Below, in pieces: positions 46,388 through 56,027 of a stretch of 64,000 nt of DNA; positions within the stretch are counted from its first letter, which is position 1, and each line of letters opens with the position of its first letter. Below the pieces are notes generated by a model. The model had not been told where the DNA came from. It did no database searches and saw only the letters and a list, made by a program, of their open reading frames with translations. The stretch comes from Rheinheimera pacifica (GTDB taxonomy: Bacteria > Pseudomonadota > Gammaproteobacteria > Enterobacterales > Alteromonadaceae), in contig NZ_JANUEM010000001.1 of assembly GCF_024809855.1 (NCBI RefSeq), positions 372,001-436,000 on the forward strand, read 5' to 3'. Made by a program: the position numbers and the translations under genes.

Positions 46388-46454
46388 GCTACAGCCGAAC
46401 GTTTATAGCTTTGATGGTCATAAAATTGTAGCTGCTATGGCTATATTAGCGAGC

Positions 46455-46482
46455 AGAAAAAAGGCCTGCAGTAGCAGGCCTT
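46455..46482 (-). terminator. Rho-independent terminator of acnB
   Basis: AAGGCCTGC and GCAGGCCTT form a perfect 9-bp stem with a 4-base loop; on the minus strand it is followed by a T-run (TTTTTTCTGC). It lies about 18 bp after the acnB stop. Confidence 0.9.
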
Positions 46483-46499
46483 GGGCATTGCAGGGGTTA

Positions 46500-49097
46500 T
46501 TACACCGCTTGCTGAATAATCACGTTATCCGCTTTTTTGGTGTATTGCGGCATACGGTGGAAATTCAGGTAACGGTAAGTATCGGCCGCAGTAGCGTCAA
46601 TTTGCTTCGCGTAGTCCATATACTCAGCTACCGTTGGTAAGCGGCCGATAATAGAGGCTACCGCTGCCAGCTCGGCTGAAGCTAAATATACGTCTGCGCC
46701 CTGACCTAAACGGTTCGGGAAGTTACGCGTAGACGTAGATACTACCGTTGAGTTTTCCGCTACGCGTGCCTGGTTACCCATACATAGTGAACAACCCGGC
46801 ATTTCGGTGCGGGCACCCACTTTACCAAAAATGCTGTAGTAACCTTCTTCGGTCAGTTGAGCCTGGTCCATCTTGGTTGGCGGCGCTATCCATAAACGGG
46901 TTGGCAGCTGGCCTTTGTATTTATCCAGTAACTTACCAGCTGCACGGAAGTGGCCGATGTTGGTCATACAAGAACCGATAAACACTTCGTCGATCTTGTC
47001 GCCAGCCACATCAGACAGTAAGCGCGCATCATCCGGATCGTTTGGTGCACACAGTACCGGCTCTTTAATATCTGCCAGGTCAATTTCAATAATTTCGCTG
47101 TATTCTGCATCGGCATCGGCCGACATCAGCTGAGGATCTTTCAGCCACGCCTGCATTGCCTGAATACGACGTTCAATAGTGCGCACATCACCGTAACCTT
47201 CAGAAATCATCCACTTAAGCATAACAATGTTTGATTCCAGATACTCGGCAATAGACGCATCTGACAGCTTGATAGTACAACCAGCCGCCGAACGCTCTGC
47301 TGAAGCATCTGACAGTTCAAACGCTTGCTCAACTGTTAAGTTAGGTAAGCCTTCAATTTCCAGAATACGGCCGGAGAAAATGTTCTTCTTGCCTTTCTTA
47401 TCAACGGTTAATAAGCCTTTTTGAATGGCAACATAAGGAATAGCATGTACTAAGTCACGCAGCGTAATGCCAGGTTGCATTTCGCCTTTAAAGCGTACTA
47501 ATACTGATTCTGGCATATCCAGTGGCATTACACCGGTAGCGGCAGCAAAGGCGACCAGGCCAGAACCGGCCGGGAACGAAATACCAATCGGGAAACGGGT
47601 GTGTGAGTCACCACCGGTACCTACGGTATCAGGCAGCAACATACGGTTTAACCAGCTGTGGATAATACCATCGCCCGGACGCAACGATACACCGCCACGG
47701 TTCATAATAAAGTCTGGCAGTGTGTGGTGCGTGTCAACGTCAACCGGTTTAGGATAAGCTGCAGTGTGACAGAATGACTGCATGGTTAAATCGGCAGAGA
47801 AACCTAAACAGGCTAAGTCTTTTAACTCGTCACGCGTCATCGGGCCGGTAGTATCCTGCGAGCCTACTGTAGTCATGCGTGGTTCGCAGTATGTACCAGG
47901 GCGCACACCTTTTACACCGCAAGCTTTACCCACCATTTTCTGTGCCAGCGTAAAGCCTTTGCCAGAATCGGCTTTGGCTTGCGGACGGCGGAATTTGTCA
48001 GAGTGGCCAAGGCCTAAAAATTCACGTGCACGGTCAGTTAAACCACGGCCGATAATTAATGGAATACGGCCACCGGCACGTACTTCGTCAATTAATACGT
48101 CGGTAGCCAGGCTAAATTCAGCCAGCACTTCGCTGCTGCCATGGCGAACTACTTTGCCTTCAAATGGCAGAATGTCGATCACATCGCCCATTTCCAGCTT
48201 AGACACATCAACTTCAATCGGTAACGCGCCTGAGTCTTCCATAGTGTTAAAGAAGATTGGCGCGATTTTGCCACCTAATACGAAACCACCACCGCGCTTG
48301 TTTGGCACGAACGGGATGTCATCACCCATAAACCACAGTACTGAGTTAGTAGCTGATTTACGTGATGAACCGGTACCTACTACGTCACCTACATAAGCCA
48401 GCGGGAAGCCTTTTTTGTTCAGCTCGTCCAGTTGCTTAATCGGGCCTACTGTACCTGGCTGATCCGGGTTAATGCCTTCGCGGCTGTTTTTCAACATTGC
48501 TAAGGCGTGCAGAGGAATGTCCGGGCGTGACCAGGCATCCGGAGCTGGCGATAAATCGTCAGTGTTGGTTTCGCCTGATACTTTAAATACGGTAACAGTA
48601 ATTTTTTCTGCCAGTGCGGGTTTGGCTTCAAACCATTCGGCATCCGCCCAGCTTTGCAGTACTTGTTTAGCGTGTGCATTACCAGCATCTGCTTTTTCAG
48701 TCACATCGTGGAACGCATCGAAAATTAATAAGGTGTGAGACAGTGCTTTGGCAGCGATAGGTGCCAGTTTAGCGTCGTCTAACAGGCTGATCAGTGGCTC
48801 AATATTGTAACCACCCATCATAGTGCCTAACAGTTCAGTCGCACGCTCGGCGCTGATCAGGCTGCAGCTGGCGTCACCTTTAGCAACAGCAGCTAAAAAG
48901 CCGGCTTTTACATAAGCGGCTTCGTCTACACCCGGCGGTACGCGGTTTACCAGTAAATCAACTAAGGTGTCTTCTTCACCTTTTGGCGGGTTCTTTAACA
49001 GTTCAACTAAGGCGGCTACCTGCTCTGCATTGAGCGGTTTTGGCGGGATACCTTGCGCTGCGCGCTCGGCCACATGTTCGCGATATTGTTGTAGCAC
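46500..49097 (-). CDS. acnB: Aconitate hydratase B / 2-methylisocitrate dehydratase
   Basis: An 865-residue iron-sulfur hydro-lyase of the citric acid and methylcitrate cycles. The N-terminal HEAT-like domain (about residues 1-160) is specific to AcnB. The 4Fe-4S ligands are Cys in [13 protein letters not shown] and the pair in [12 protein letters not shown], toward the C-terminus; [24 protein letters not shown] and [12 protein letters not shown] are active-site blocks. Length equals E. coli AcnB (865). The upstream region holds a candidate promoter with a GntR-type palindrome. Confidence 0.97.
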   Translation of the reverse strand: MLQQYREHVAERAAQGIPPKPLNAEQVAALVELLKNPPKGEEDTLVDLLVNRVPPGVDEAAYVKAGFLAAVAKGDASCSLISAERATELLGTMMGGYNIEPLISLLDDAKLAPIAAKALSHTLLIFDAFHDVTEKADAGNAHAKQVLQSWADAEWFEAKPALAEKITVTVFKVSGETNTDDLSPAPDAWSRPDIPLHALAMLKNSREGINPDQPGTVGPIKQLDELNKKGFPLAYVGDVVGTGSSRKSATNSVLWFMGDDIPFVPNKRGGGFVLGGKIAPIFFNTMEDSGALPIEVDVSKLEMGDVIDILPFEGKVVRHGSSEVLAEFSLATDVLIDEVRAGGRIPLIIGRGLTDRAREFLGLGHSDKFRRPQAKADSGKGFTLAQKMVGKACGVKGVRPGTYCEPRMTTVGSQDTTGPMTRDELKDLACLGFSADLTMQSFCHTAAYPKPVDVDTHHTLPDFIMNRGGVSLRPGDGIIHSWLNRMLLPDTVGTGGDSHTRFPIGISFPAGSGLVAFAAATGVMPLDMPESVLVRFKGEMQPGITLRDLVHAIPYVAIQKGLLTVDKKGKKNIFSGRILEIEGLPNLTVEQAFELSDASAERSAAGCTIKLSDASIAEYLESNIVMLKWMISEGYGDVRTIERRIQAMQAWLKDPQLMSADADAEYSEIIEIDLADIKEPVLCAPNDPDDARLLSDVAGDKIDEVFIGSCMTNIGHFRAAGKLLDKYKGQLPTRLWIAPPTKMDQAQLTEEGYYSIFGKVGARTEMPGCSLCMGNQARVAENSTVVSTSTRNFPNRLGQGADVYLASAELAAVASIIGRLPTVAEYMDYAKQIDATAADTYRYLNFHRMPQYTKKADNVIIQQAV

Positions 49098-49270
49098 AGT
49101 ATGATCCTCTTGGTCGTTGCCGGCAGTCTTGCTACTGCGGCGTCATTTCACTGAAATGAATGGGCGTAATTATATGAAAATTCGGGCCAGATTGACATCA
49201 GGCCGTTAACCACCCAACTTATAGTGGGTATAAATTCTGTGAATATAAAACCGGATGTTATATATTCTTT

Positions 49271-49287
49271 ATTATAGTGGTCAGACC
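49271..49287 (-). promoter_or_regulatory. acnB -10 box and GntR/FadR-type operator
   Basis: On the minus strand GGTCTGACCAC immediately precedes TATAAT. TGGTCAGACC is the kind of palindrome bound by FadR/PdhR/LldR-class GntR repressors, and its position in the promoter spacer would block polymerase. A matching -35 hexamer is not evident. Confidence 0.45.
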
Positions 49288-49376
49288 TCATTACTTATAT
49301 AATAGAGGTTGGAATCCCTAGCCGGAGCGGGAATTGCAACCGGCAATCTAAACTCAGTTACTTCTTACAAATACAC

Positions 49377-49404
49377 AAAAAAGCCGAGCAGTTACCTACT
49401 CAGC
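49377..49404 (-). terminator. Terminator of the M13 peptidase gene
   Basis: On the minus strand GGCTGAGTAG pairs with CTGCTCGGC (with G-T pairs) around GTAA and is followed by TTTTTTGTG, about 43 bp after the stop. Confidence 0.75.
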
Positions 49405-49446
49405 CTGTGCAGTGTAGCAGAAAAATATTATCCAATGGATAACGGC

Positions 49447-51528
49447 TTACCAGATCTTAACGCGCTGCTCCGGCGGTAAATACATCTTATCGCCTTCTTT
49501 AATATCAAAGGCAGTATAAAATTCCGGAATATTCGGCAGCACACCAATTACCCGGTAATGCGCCGGTGAGTGCGGCCCGGTGCTTAACTGACGGCGTAAG
49601 GCTTCTTCACGAAACTTAGTGCGCCAAACCTGCGCCCAACTGATGAAGAAACGCTGGTCGCCGGTAAAACCATCCATTACCGGGGCCTCTTTACCTTCCA
49701 GTGATAAATGGTAAGCTTTTAACGCTACCGTCATGCCGCCTAAATCACCGATATTTTCCCCCAGTGCCACTGCGCCGTTTACATTAACGCCCGGTAAAGG
49801 CTCAAAACGGTTGTACTGGCCAATTAACTTGGCACCACGTGCCTGAAACTGGCCTTTGTCCTGCTCTGTCCACCAGTTACGTAAATTGCCGTTGCCATCA
49901 TATTTCGCGCCCTGGTCGTCAAAACCATGGCCAATTTCATGACCGATAACGCCACCAATACCACCATAGTTCACTGCGTCATCCGCTTCCATATTAAAGA
50001 AAGGCGGTTGCAAAATAGCAGCCGGGAACACAATTTCGTTATTTACCGGGTTGTAGTAAGCATTGACTGTTTGCGGTGTCATAAACCATTCGCCTTTATC
50101 GATTGGCTTACCCAGCTTGTTAAGCATGTCATCATACGCCCAGTGGCTGGCGCGCATAAAGTTACCCACTAAATCATCTGCTTTAATTTCCAGCGCTGAG
50201 TAATCTTTCCATTTATCCGGATAACCAATTTTAGGTGTAAAAGTGCTGAGTTTTTCCAGCGCAGCCACTTTGGTTTCTTCGGTCATCCATTCCAGTTCTT
50301 TAATGGATATTTCGTAAGCTTTAATCAGGTTAGCAACCAGTTGCTCCATCCGCGCTTTGGCTTCCGGTTTAAAGTGGCGCTCTACATATAGCTTGCCTGT
50401 CAGCTCGCCCAGCACTTCATCCGAAGCATCTACAGCGCGTTTCCAGCGTGGCTGCTGCTCTTCAACACCACTCAACGTAGTGCTATAGAATGCAAAACGG
50501 CGGTCTGCAAAGTTGCTGCTTAATTTATCTGCGTAACTGTTGATCGCACGCATCGTCAGGTAATCCTGCCAGGTTTGCAGATCTGCACTTTGTACTACCT
50601 TCGCAAAACCTTCAAAGTAGCTCGGCTGACGTACAATAATGTCTGATACACCGGCTAACTTCACGCCTTCGGCAAATGCGGTCCAGTCAAAGCTGCCCAT
50701 GCTGCGGTTAAGCTCAGTGGCAGACATTTTGTTATAGGTTTTATCGGCATTACGGCTTTCCAGACGGGTCCAGTGGTGCTCTGCCAGTGCTTTTTCCAGC
50801 GCATACACACGCTCAGCCGCCGCTGCAGCATCAGTGTTACCGGCCAGAGTAAACATATCGGTTAAGTACGCTTTGTACTGGTTAATAATATTTACTGAGG
50901 CTTCATCATCTTTAAAATAGTAATCACGGTCTGGCAAACCCAGGCCGCCCTGGCCCAGATATACCGCATACTCACTGGAGTTTTTGGCATCGTTATTAAC
51001 GTACCAGCCAAACGGAATAGCTATGCCATCGCGTTGCAAACTGGCAAAAAGCGCGGCTAGCTGCTTTTTATCTGTTACTGCTTTAATAGCATCTAGTTGC
51101 GGTTGTAGCGGGCTTAAGCCCAGCTTTTCAATGGTGGCTTCATCCATAAAGCTGTTGTAAAAACTGCCCAGCTTATGCTCGTCTGAACCGGCTTTTAGAT
51201 CTGCCCGGGCCGACACTTCATCAATAATGGCCTTTACTGCCTGCTGTGAGTTATCGTTTAAAATATGAAACGAGCCATAAGAGGCTTTGTCGGCCGGAAT
51301 AGCTGTTTCAGCCAGCCATTTACCATTAACAGCCAGGAAGAAGTCTTCACTGAACTTTACCGCCGGATCAAAATATTGCTGATCAATACCCGATACCAGC
51401 GGTGCTTTAGCCGCAACTGCCGCTGCGCCCTGGGTTTGGCTTTGGGTTTGAGTGGTATCCTGTTTGTTACACGCCGTAAGGCCAAGTGCCAGCGCCACAG
51501 AGGCGGCAGCCAAGGTAAGTTTTTTCAT
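49447..51528 (-). CDS. M13 family metalloendopeptidase, lipoprotein
   Basis: The start at 51528 (MKKLTL) follows AGGAT and begins a proper lipoprotein signal peptide with lipobox GLTAC near residue 20; the 26 residues upstream are not needed. The 693-residue protein is a neprilysin-like zinc peptidase: HEIGH at residues 530-534 (VIGHEIGHGFDDQGAKYD), the third ligand region ENIGDLGG, the substrate motif NAYYNPVNNEIVFPAAILQ, and a C-terminal YLPPEQRVKIW. It should degrade peptides of limited size in the periplasm or at the outer membrane. It is transcribed alone. Confidence 0.93.
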   Translation of the reverse strand: MKKLTLAAASVALALGLTACNKQDTTQTQSQTQGAAAVAAKAPLVSGIDQQYFDPAVKFSEDFFLAVNGKWLAETAIPADKASYGSFHILNDNSQQAVKAIIDEVSARADLKAGSDEHKLGSFYNSFMDEATIEKLGLSPLQPQLDAIKAVTDKKQLAALFASLQRDGIAIPFGWYVNNDAKNSSEYAVYLGQGGLGLPDRDYYFKDDEASVNIINQYKAYLTDMFTLAGNTDAAAAAERVYALEKALAEHHWTRLESRNADKTYNKMSATELNRSMGSFDWTAFAEGVKLAGVSDIIVRQPSYFEGFAKVVQSADLQTWQDYLTMRAINSYADKLSSNFADRRFAFYSTTLSGVEEQQPRWKRAVDASDEVLGELTGKLYVERHFKPEAKARMEQLVANLIKAYEISIKELEWMTEETKVAALEKLSTFTPKIGYPDKWKDYSALEIKADDLVGNFMRASHWAYDDMLNKLGKPIDKGEWFMTPQTVNAYYNPVNNEIVFPAAILQPPFFNMEADDAVNYGGIGGVIGHEIGHGFDDQGAKYDGNGNLRNWWTEQDKGQFQARGAKLIGQYNRFEPLPGVNVNGAVALGENIGDLGGMTVALKAYHLSLEGKEAPVMDGFTGDQRFFISWAQVWRTKFREEALRRQLSTGPHSPAHYRVIGVLPNIPEFYTAFDIKEGDKMYLPPEQRVKIW

Positions 51529-51677
51529 TGTTGTTATCCTGATAAGGTTACTTATTATTACGCCGCTTAATACTACTCCGTTGTATAACTGATGCCAAAC
51601 CACCACAGCTACGAAGTTGTAACAAGTTATAAAAACGCTATGATGTTAACCAGTAAACCACCTGAGAGAACAACAGC

Positions 51678-52652
51678 ATGGACAAGTTGCAACACGCCAA
51701 CCAACTGCTGCAATGGCGCGAGCAGCGCCAGCTTAGTGCTGAGCAGCTGCAGCAGGCCAGCGGCCAGTTTCCGCTACAGCCTGCTACAGGCTTGTGGCTG
51801 GCACAAGCTAACCTTATTTTGTTATTTGGCACTGTGGTACTGCTGGGTGCGGCGCTCATTTTCTTTATCGCGCATAACTGGCCGTTTATGCATTATTTCA
51901 CTAAATTTGCTCTGGCTGCCGGTGTGCTGGCGTTATCAGGCGTTGTTGCCATATACAGCACTTCCGCCAGCCTGGCACAGCGCGCCGCACTACTCAGTGC
52001 AACCATCCTGACAGGTGCTTTACTGGCACTGATAGGCCAAACATATCAAACCGGTGCCGATATCTGGCAGCTATTTGCCAGTTGGGCTGTGCTTATTATG
52101 CCGCTGGTGCTGTTATCTAAAAGCCGGGCCTGTTATTTACTCTGGTTTGTGGTGCTGGAACTCGCGCTTGGCCGCTATCTGAGTACTCAGTCTGCGCTTT
52201 TCTGGCTGCTGGCAAGCCCGCCAATGATCCTCAGCCTGGCACTGGTAAACCTGCTGATGCTGGCATTTACCGAGTTTGCCCTGCCCCGGCTGGGGGTTCA
52301 GGCCAATAAAACGCTGGTTCGCCTTGCAGCATTAATCGTCATAGCACCGTTAACTTACGGTGCTGCTATTGGCTGCTGGGACAACAGTTACCAGACTAAT
52401 TTACTGGTGTATCTGCCACTTACCGCCGCACTGGGGCTATGGTACTGGCGCCAGCGCCGTGATGTGCTGATATTAGCCTTGCTGGCCTTTAGTGTAATTA
52501 CCGTGGCAACCGCAATGCTGGCAAGCCTGCTGGAAAATGCCGATGAGTTTTTTGCCATGAATCTGTTAGCGCTGTTTGTAATTGGCAGCAGCGTTGCTGC
52601 TGTTGTCTGGTTGAAAAAGCTACAGCACACAACAGCAGGGACAACCGCATGA
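51678..52652 (+). CDS. DUF2157 domain membrane protein
   Basis: A 324-residue protein: a short cytoplasmic N-terminus with the DUF2157 start (WREQRQLSAEQLQQASGQFP, about residues 14-33), then about nine transmembrane helices. LLGAALIFFIAHNWPFM and ALIGQTYQTGADIWQLFASWAVL are characteristic. It is the first gene of a tightly packed three-gene operon (DUF2157, DUF4401, GDYXXLXY) that recurs in proteobacteria and cyanobacteria and is of unknown function. The gene ends within the start of the next (ATGA). Confidence 0.87.
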   Translation: MDKLQHANQLLQWREQRQLSAEQLQQASGQFPLQPATGLWLAQANLILLFGTVVLLGAALIFFIAHNWPFMHYFTKFALAAGVLALSGVVAIYSTSASLAQRAALLSATILTGALLALIGQTYQTGADIWQLFASWAVLIMPLVLLSKSRACYLLWFVVLELALGRYLSTQSALFWLLASPPMILSLALVNLLMLAFTEFALPRLGVQANKTLVRLAALIVIAPLTYGAAIGCWDNSYQTNLLVYLPLTAALGLWYWRQRRDVLILALLAFSVITVATAMLASLLENADEFFAMNLLALFVIGSSVAAVVWLKKLQHTTAGTTA

Positions 52653-53689
52653 GCAACCCGATGGAACTTACTACACAACTACAGCAGGCCGGTATTATTG
52701 ATGCCGCTAAAGCGCAGCAACTACAGACAGCTGCCAGCCCCTGGTGGCTGCAAATTTTGCTTGGTATAGCTGCCTGGATAGCGTCTGTTCTGATCATCAG
52801 CTCTTTTTTAGGCCCGTTACTGGCACTGGCCGATAATAATCCGGTGCGCACTGTGGCCGCTGTTGCTTTGCTGGCCACGGCAATCTGGCTGACCAGCCGC
52901 AAGCAGGAATTTTTACAGCAAATGGCGGTAGCCATTGCGCTGGCAGGCCAGGGATTGCTGGTATACGTGATTTACGATGTGTCAGGTTCAAACGATGAAA
53001 CCGCGCGCTATGCCTGCGCGGTTATCAGTATCGTGCTGCTGTTAAGCCCGCTAAACCAGCTGCATCAGCGTGCCAGCCTTAGCATAGCGTTGTTGTGTTT
53101 ATTATCACTGATAAACTCCGCCCCGCTGCTGGCGGTTGTCAGTAACCTGCTGGCTATTGTCGCCGCACTATTATGGTGCAGCCGGGTAAAATGGGCAGGC
53201 TTTACTCAGGCCGCTACCATTAAAAGCCTGCTGGAAGTGATAACTCTGGCAGCTTTGGCGCTAACGTTATTTGGCCAATGTTTATTATGGCTGGACACCG
53301 GTTACTGGCTGGACAACAGGCTGGATATAGCCCGCGCCCTGTATAGTGCACTTGGCAGTGTATTATTAATTTCAACCGTATTCTGGCTAAGCCGGCTGGC
53401 TACGGTACCCAGTCGACTGGCACTGCTTACAACAACGCTGGTGTTATGTATTTTGCTGTATCCGGCTTCCGGGTTACTGGTTAGCACTGCCTTAATGCTG
53501 GTGTGTTTTTATGGCTGCAGCAGAAACTGGTATGCGTTATGTCTGCTTTGTATGCTGTTTGCCATTAGCCAGTTTTACTACAGTTTACAGCTTAATTTAT
53601 TACATAAATCCGGCATTTTAGCACTTAGCGGTATAACACTGCTGGCGGCCTGGTTATTGTTGCAGCGCTATCAGCGGAGGCTTGTATGA
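52649..53689 (+). CDS. DUF4401 domain membrane protein
   Basis: A 346-residue protein starting inside the previous stop. A short N-terminal segment is followed by WWLQILLGIAAWIASVLIISSFLGP and about nine to ten further hydrophobic helices, the DUF4401 layout. It ends in LLQRYQRRL and overlaps the next gene by four bases. Function unknown; it presumably forms a membrane complex with the DUF2157 and GDYXXLXY proteins, since all three overlap in translation. Confidence 0.85.
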   Translation: MSNPMELTTQLQQAGIIDAAKAQQLQTAASPWWLQILLGIAAWIASVLIISSFLGPLLALADNNPVRTVAAVALLATAIWLTSRKQEFLQQMAVAIALAGQGLLVYVIYDVSGSNDETARYACAVISIVLLLSPLNQLHQRASLSIALLCLLSLINSAPLLAVVSNLLAIVAALLWCSRVKWAGFTQAATIKSLLEVITLAALALTLFGQCLLWLDTGYWLDNRLDIARALYSALGSVLLISTVFWLSRLATVPSRLALLTTTLVLCILLYPASGLLVSTALMLVCFYGCSRNWYALCLLCMLFAISQFYYSLQLNLLHKSGILALSGITLLAAWLLLQRYQRRLV

Positions 53690-54180
53690 GCATTACATTA
53701 CAACGCCGGGCCATTGCAGCGGCGGTGTTACTTATTCTTGCTGCAGCCGGTTTTGCTATCTGGCAGTTTGAACAAACGTTAAAAACCGGCCAGGTGGTTA
53801 ATATTGCATTGGCGCCACTGGACCCACGCTCAATTATGCAGGGCGATTATATGGCGCTGGCCTACGCCATTGACCGCGAATTGCCCGAAGATGCCGCGCA
53901 GTACAAATACGCCTGGCTAAGTGTCGATGCCGAACAACGGGCCGGTTTGCACAGCCTGAGCAACCATCTGCCGCAACAGCCCCAATTAGTGGCGATCTTA
54001 CTGCGCCAGCGCAACGGTATTATCAGTATTGGCCCTAATGCGTTCTTTTTTGCTGAAGGCACAGCCCAGCTGTATGAACAGGCACCTTATGGTCAGTTGC
54101 GGGTAGATGCCAACGGCAAGGCATTGCTGGTAGGCCTGTTGGATGAAAATTTGCAGTTATTGGGAGAAAATAACCGCTAA
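53686..54180 (+). CDS. GDYXXLXY domain membrane-anchored protein
   Basis: A 164-residue protein with one N-terminal transmembrane helix (about residues 10-27) and a periplasmic domain that contains the defining motif GDYMALAYAI at about residues 49-58 after LAPLDPRSIMQ. The remainder is beta-rich. The family is known only by this motif and its association with DUF2157/DUF4401 genes. It ends the operon; a family A repeat copy lies just after its stop. Confidence 0.88.
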   Translation: MSITLQRRAIAAAVLLILAAAGFAIWQFEQTLKTGQVVNIALAPLDPRSIMQGDYMALAYAIDRELPEDAAQYKYAWLSVDAEQRAGLHSLSNHLPQQPQLVAILLRQRNGIISIGPNAFFFAEGTAQLYEQAPYGQLRVDANGKALLVGLLDENLQLLGENNR

Positions 54181-54192
54181 ACCTACACTAAG

Positions 54193-54293
54193 CGAGAACC
54201 GGCTTACCCTAAGCCAACCGTTGCAGACCAGGATGGTCGAATCGAGCCTACAGGGACGTATTTACGGCGTGTTGGTGTGGGTAAGCCGGTTCG
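54193..54293. repeat. Dispersed structured repeat, family A, copy 2
   Basis: Bounded by a perfect 14-bp inverted repeat, GAACCGGCTTACCC (54196-54209) and GGGTAAGCCGGTTC (54279-54292). Read on the minus strand, it repeats the blocks of copy 1 (6707-6807) in order: CCCACACCAACACGCCGTAAA, GGCTCGA, CAACGGTTGGCTTAGGG. It lies between convergent genes, as copy 1 does. Confidence 0.85.
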
Positions 54294-54300
54294 ACGTCAT

Positions 54301-55803
54301 TTAACCTTTGCACTGATAACAACCCGGACTACGCGGGCAGCTGTTACCGCGGGCGCAAATAAGCTGCACCGGCTTTTGTAAGCTGCGGGCCACCCAGTTA
54401 ATATTCAGAATATTCGCCACACTGGTCAGCGCGGTTTGAATGCCTTTCGGCACTTTAGCCCCGCCGCTGCTGCCAACGCACAGCTGCTTTAACTCTGCCG
54501 CCATTGTATCGGCATCAACGCCTTGTGCCAGCAAAGCCGGGTTTAAATCAATACCGGCACACAGCACATGGGTATTGCCAGCCAAATCGCTTACTTTAGT
54601 AGATTCGCAGCAGTAAATGCGTGGCGCGCCGTTTACATCCAGCAATGACAACTGCGCGCTGCTGGCTACGCCTTCAACATCAAACATCCGAAACACTGCC
54701 CAGTGCTGGCAAGGGTCTTCTACCTGGCGCATATTGCCCCACGGCAGCGGTATACCGTTGCCGCGATACACCGCTTTCAGCTTCCCCGGCGTGTAGGCAT
54801 CAAAATAATGCCAGTGTGTATAAGGTGATACTGCTGTCATGCGGCGCATTGCCACCGACGCCGACACCCCGGCTTGCTGATGCGTGCTGATCTCATAACC
54901 GTGGCGGTCCAGCAACTGGCGAAACGGTAACTTAGGGCAAAGCAAAGCTCCGGCGAAAAAGCTCGACTCAAAATCACGCCAGGCGTGCAAAATATCCTGC
55001 GGCTGCACGGCGCTAGAACTGGACAGCTCATCGTCATGCGCACCGCCCACTGTCATACTGCTTTTTACGCCGTCTTTATTGTGCAGCACGGCATGGCCGA
55101 TATGCACTGCCAGCTCATACTTTAACCGCGTAGGAAACTGCTGCAGCAAGCTATTTAAATGCAAAATGTTAGGTGGGGTAAAAAATGATGTGGAGACATT
55201 TTTCGACAACACCCCCAGCTCATCCAGCAACTCTCTCGGAGCTTCAGTAAACCAGCTTATTTTCAGCCCAAGCTGTTTTACAATCGCCAGTAACGCTTCC
55301 ACACTTAATGGCATCTGCTTTTGGCCAACCTCTTCTGCCGCGCGCTCCAGCTCAGGAAAATGGTTTTGATGGTGCTCCTGATGCGCACGGATCAGCAGCT
55401 GGGCGAACTGTTTGCCGCTGGTACCGGTTTGCGACAACATCTCCGGAATGGCAATTTGCAAAATATCGTTGGAGAACAAAAAACCCGGCTCCAGCGCCAT
55501 ACCGCTGATGCCGCCCCGGCTGCCTTTTTGCGGCGTTAAATCCTGGCCGTCGTCTTCACCATCAAGAAACCAGTCGATGTCTTTTTGAAATACCTCGGCG
55601 ATCACCTCAAGCATTTCAATGCCGGGCACCCGCTTACCGCGTTCAATCATTGACAGATAAGACACCGAGGGAGCCTGTTCCGCGTTTACCCGGATGCAAC
55701 GGGTGGACAAATCTTCCATCGTTAAGTTATTGCGTTTTCTCAGGTTGCGGATCTTGGTACCGAGAAAATGCGACTTTCTGAGCAGGCTTTTGTTTGCTTT
55801 CAT
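54301..55803 (-). CDS. XRE-type ScfR/DUF3612-like transcriptional regulator
   Basis: A 500-residue regulator. Residues about 12-78 are an XRE helix-turn-helix (KIRNLRKRNNLTMEDLS...SYLSMIERGKRVPGIEMLEVIAEVF). The rest resembles the short-chain acyl regulators (RamB/PrpR/ScfR, DUF2083) and is, I believe, what is called DUF3612 in Vibrio and Alteromonadales. It has an IrrE-like middle part (KYELAVHIGHAVLHN, WRDFESSFFAGALLCPKLPFRQLLDRHGYEI). The extreme C-terminus has four cysteines, CARGNSCPRSPGCYQC, similar in place to the Fe-S ligands of mycobacterial PrpR. It probably controls glyoxylate or methylcitrate genes in response to acyl-CoA. It is divergent from the malate-synthase-like gene. Confidence 0.8.
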   Translation of the reverse strand: MKANKSLLRKSHFLGTKIRNLRKRNNLTMEDLSTRCIRVNAEQAPSVSYLSMIERGKRVPGIEMLEVIAEVFQKDIDWFLDGEDDGQDLTPQKGSRGGISGMALEPGFLFSNDILQIAIPEMLSQTGTSGKQFAQLLIRAHQEHHQNHFPELERAAEEVGQKQMPLSVEALLAIVKQLGLKISWFTEAPRELLDELGVLSKNVSTSFFTPPNILHLNSLLQQFPTRLKYELAVHIGHAVLHNKDGVKSSMTVGGAHDDELSSSSAVQPQDILHAWRDFESSFFAGALLCPKLPFRQLLDRHGYEISTHQQAGVSASVAMRRMTAVSPYTHWHYFDAYTPGKLKAVYRGNGIPLPWGNMRQVEDPCQHWAVFRMFDVEGVASSAQLSLLDVNGAPRIYCCESTKVSDLAGNTHVLCAGIDLNPALLAQGVDADTMAAELKQLCVGSSGGAKVPKGIQTALTSVANILNINWVARSLQKPVQLICARGNSCPRSPGCYQCKG

Positions 55804-55805
55804 TT

Positions 55806-55842
55806 TGTAAAATTCACACTGTAAAATTTTTATTGTGAAATT
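55806..55842. promoter_or_regulatory. Three iterated operator-like repeats upstream of the ScfR-like gene
   Basis: TGTAAAATT at 55806 and 55820 and TGTGAAATT at 55834 recur with an exact 14-bp period, beginning 3 bp upstream of the regulator start codon. TGTAAAATTCACA is also roughly palindromic. Placement suggests autoregulation. No other copy was noticed. Confidence 0.5.
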
Positions 55843-55919
55843 ATGCTGATTTTTAGCCTAGACTAGTTTTTAACCGATAGCAACTGGTCTGACGTTTAAC
55901 GCGGAGGATCAGTAAAGCA

Positions 55920-55976
55920 GATGTTCAGAGGCTGACAGCACAGGGTCTGCGGCTGTGCCATCAGCCTCTGAACATC
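55920..55976. ncRNA. Long leader hairpin upstream of the malate-synthase-like gene
   Basis: GATGTTCAGAGGCTGA (55920-55935) is exactly complementary to TCAGCCTCTGAACATC (55961-55976), and inside it GCACAG pairs with CTGTGC. The whole 57-bp unit forms a single extended stem-loop 51 bp before the next start codon. It has no T-run. A four-codon frame (MFRG) starts within it after a GGAGG site at poor spacing, so attenuation is conceivable. Confidence 0.5.
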
Positions 55977-56027
55977 GGTTACTAAAGCTAAACACTGTAC
56001 CTGATTACAAGAGACGAGGATGACATC

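Larger units (their letters stand above)
49098..49446. other. 349-bp gap: acnB leader and promoter, M13 terminator
   Basis: No gene is seen. The left part is the acnB leader and promoter (minus strand), with TATAAT at 49276-49271 and an operator-like palindrome next to it; the right part is the terminator of the M13 peptidase gene. The ~200-base distance from the candidate -10 to the acnB start implies a long leader, which contains the hairpin CCCA/TGGG around 49213-49228. Confidence 0.6.

Noticed and set aside
47782-48396. 204-codon plus-strand open frame
   Set aside because: It is antisense to acnB, whose product is certain; no ribosome site and no recognisable product.
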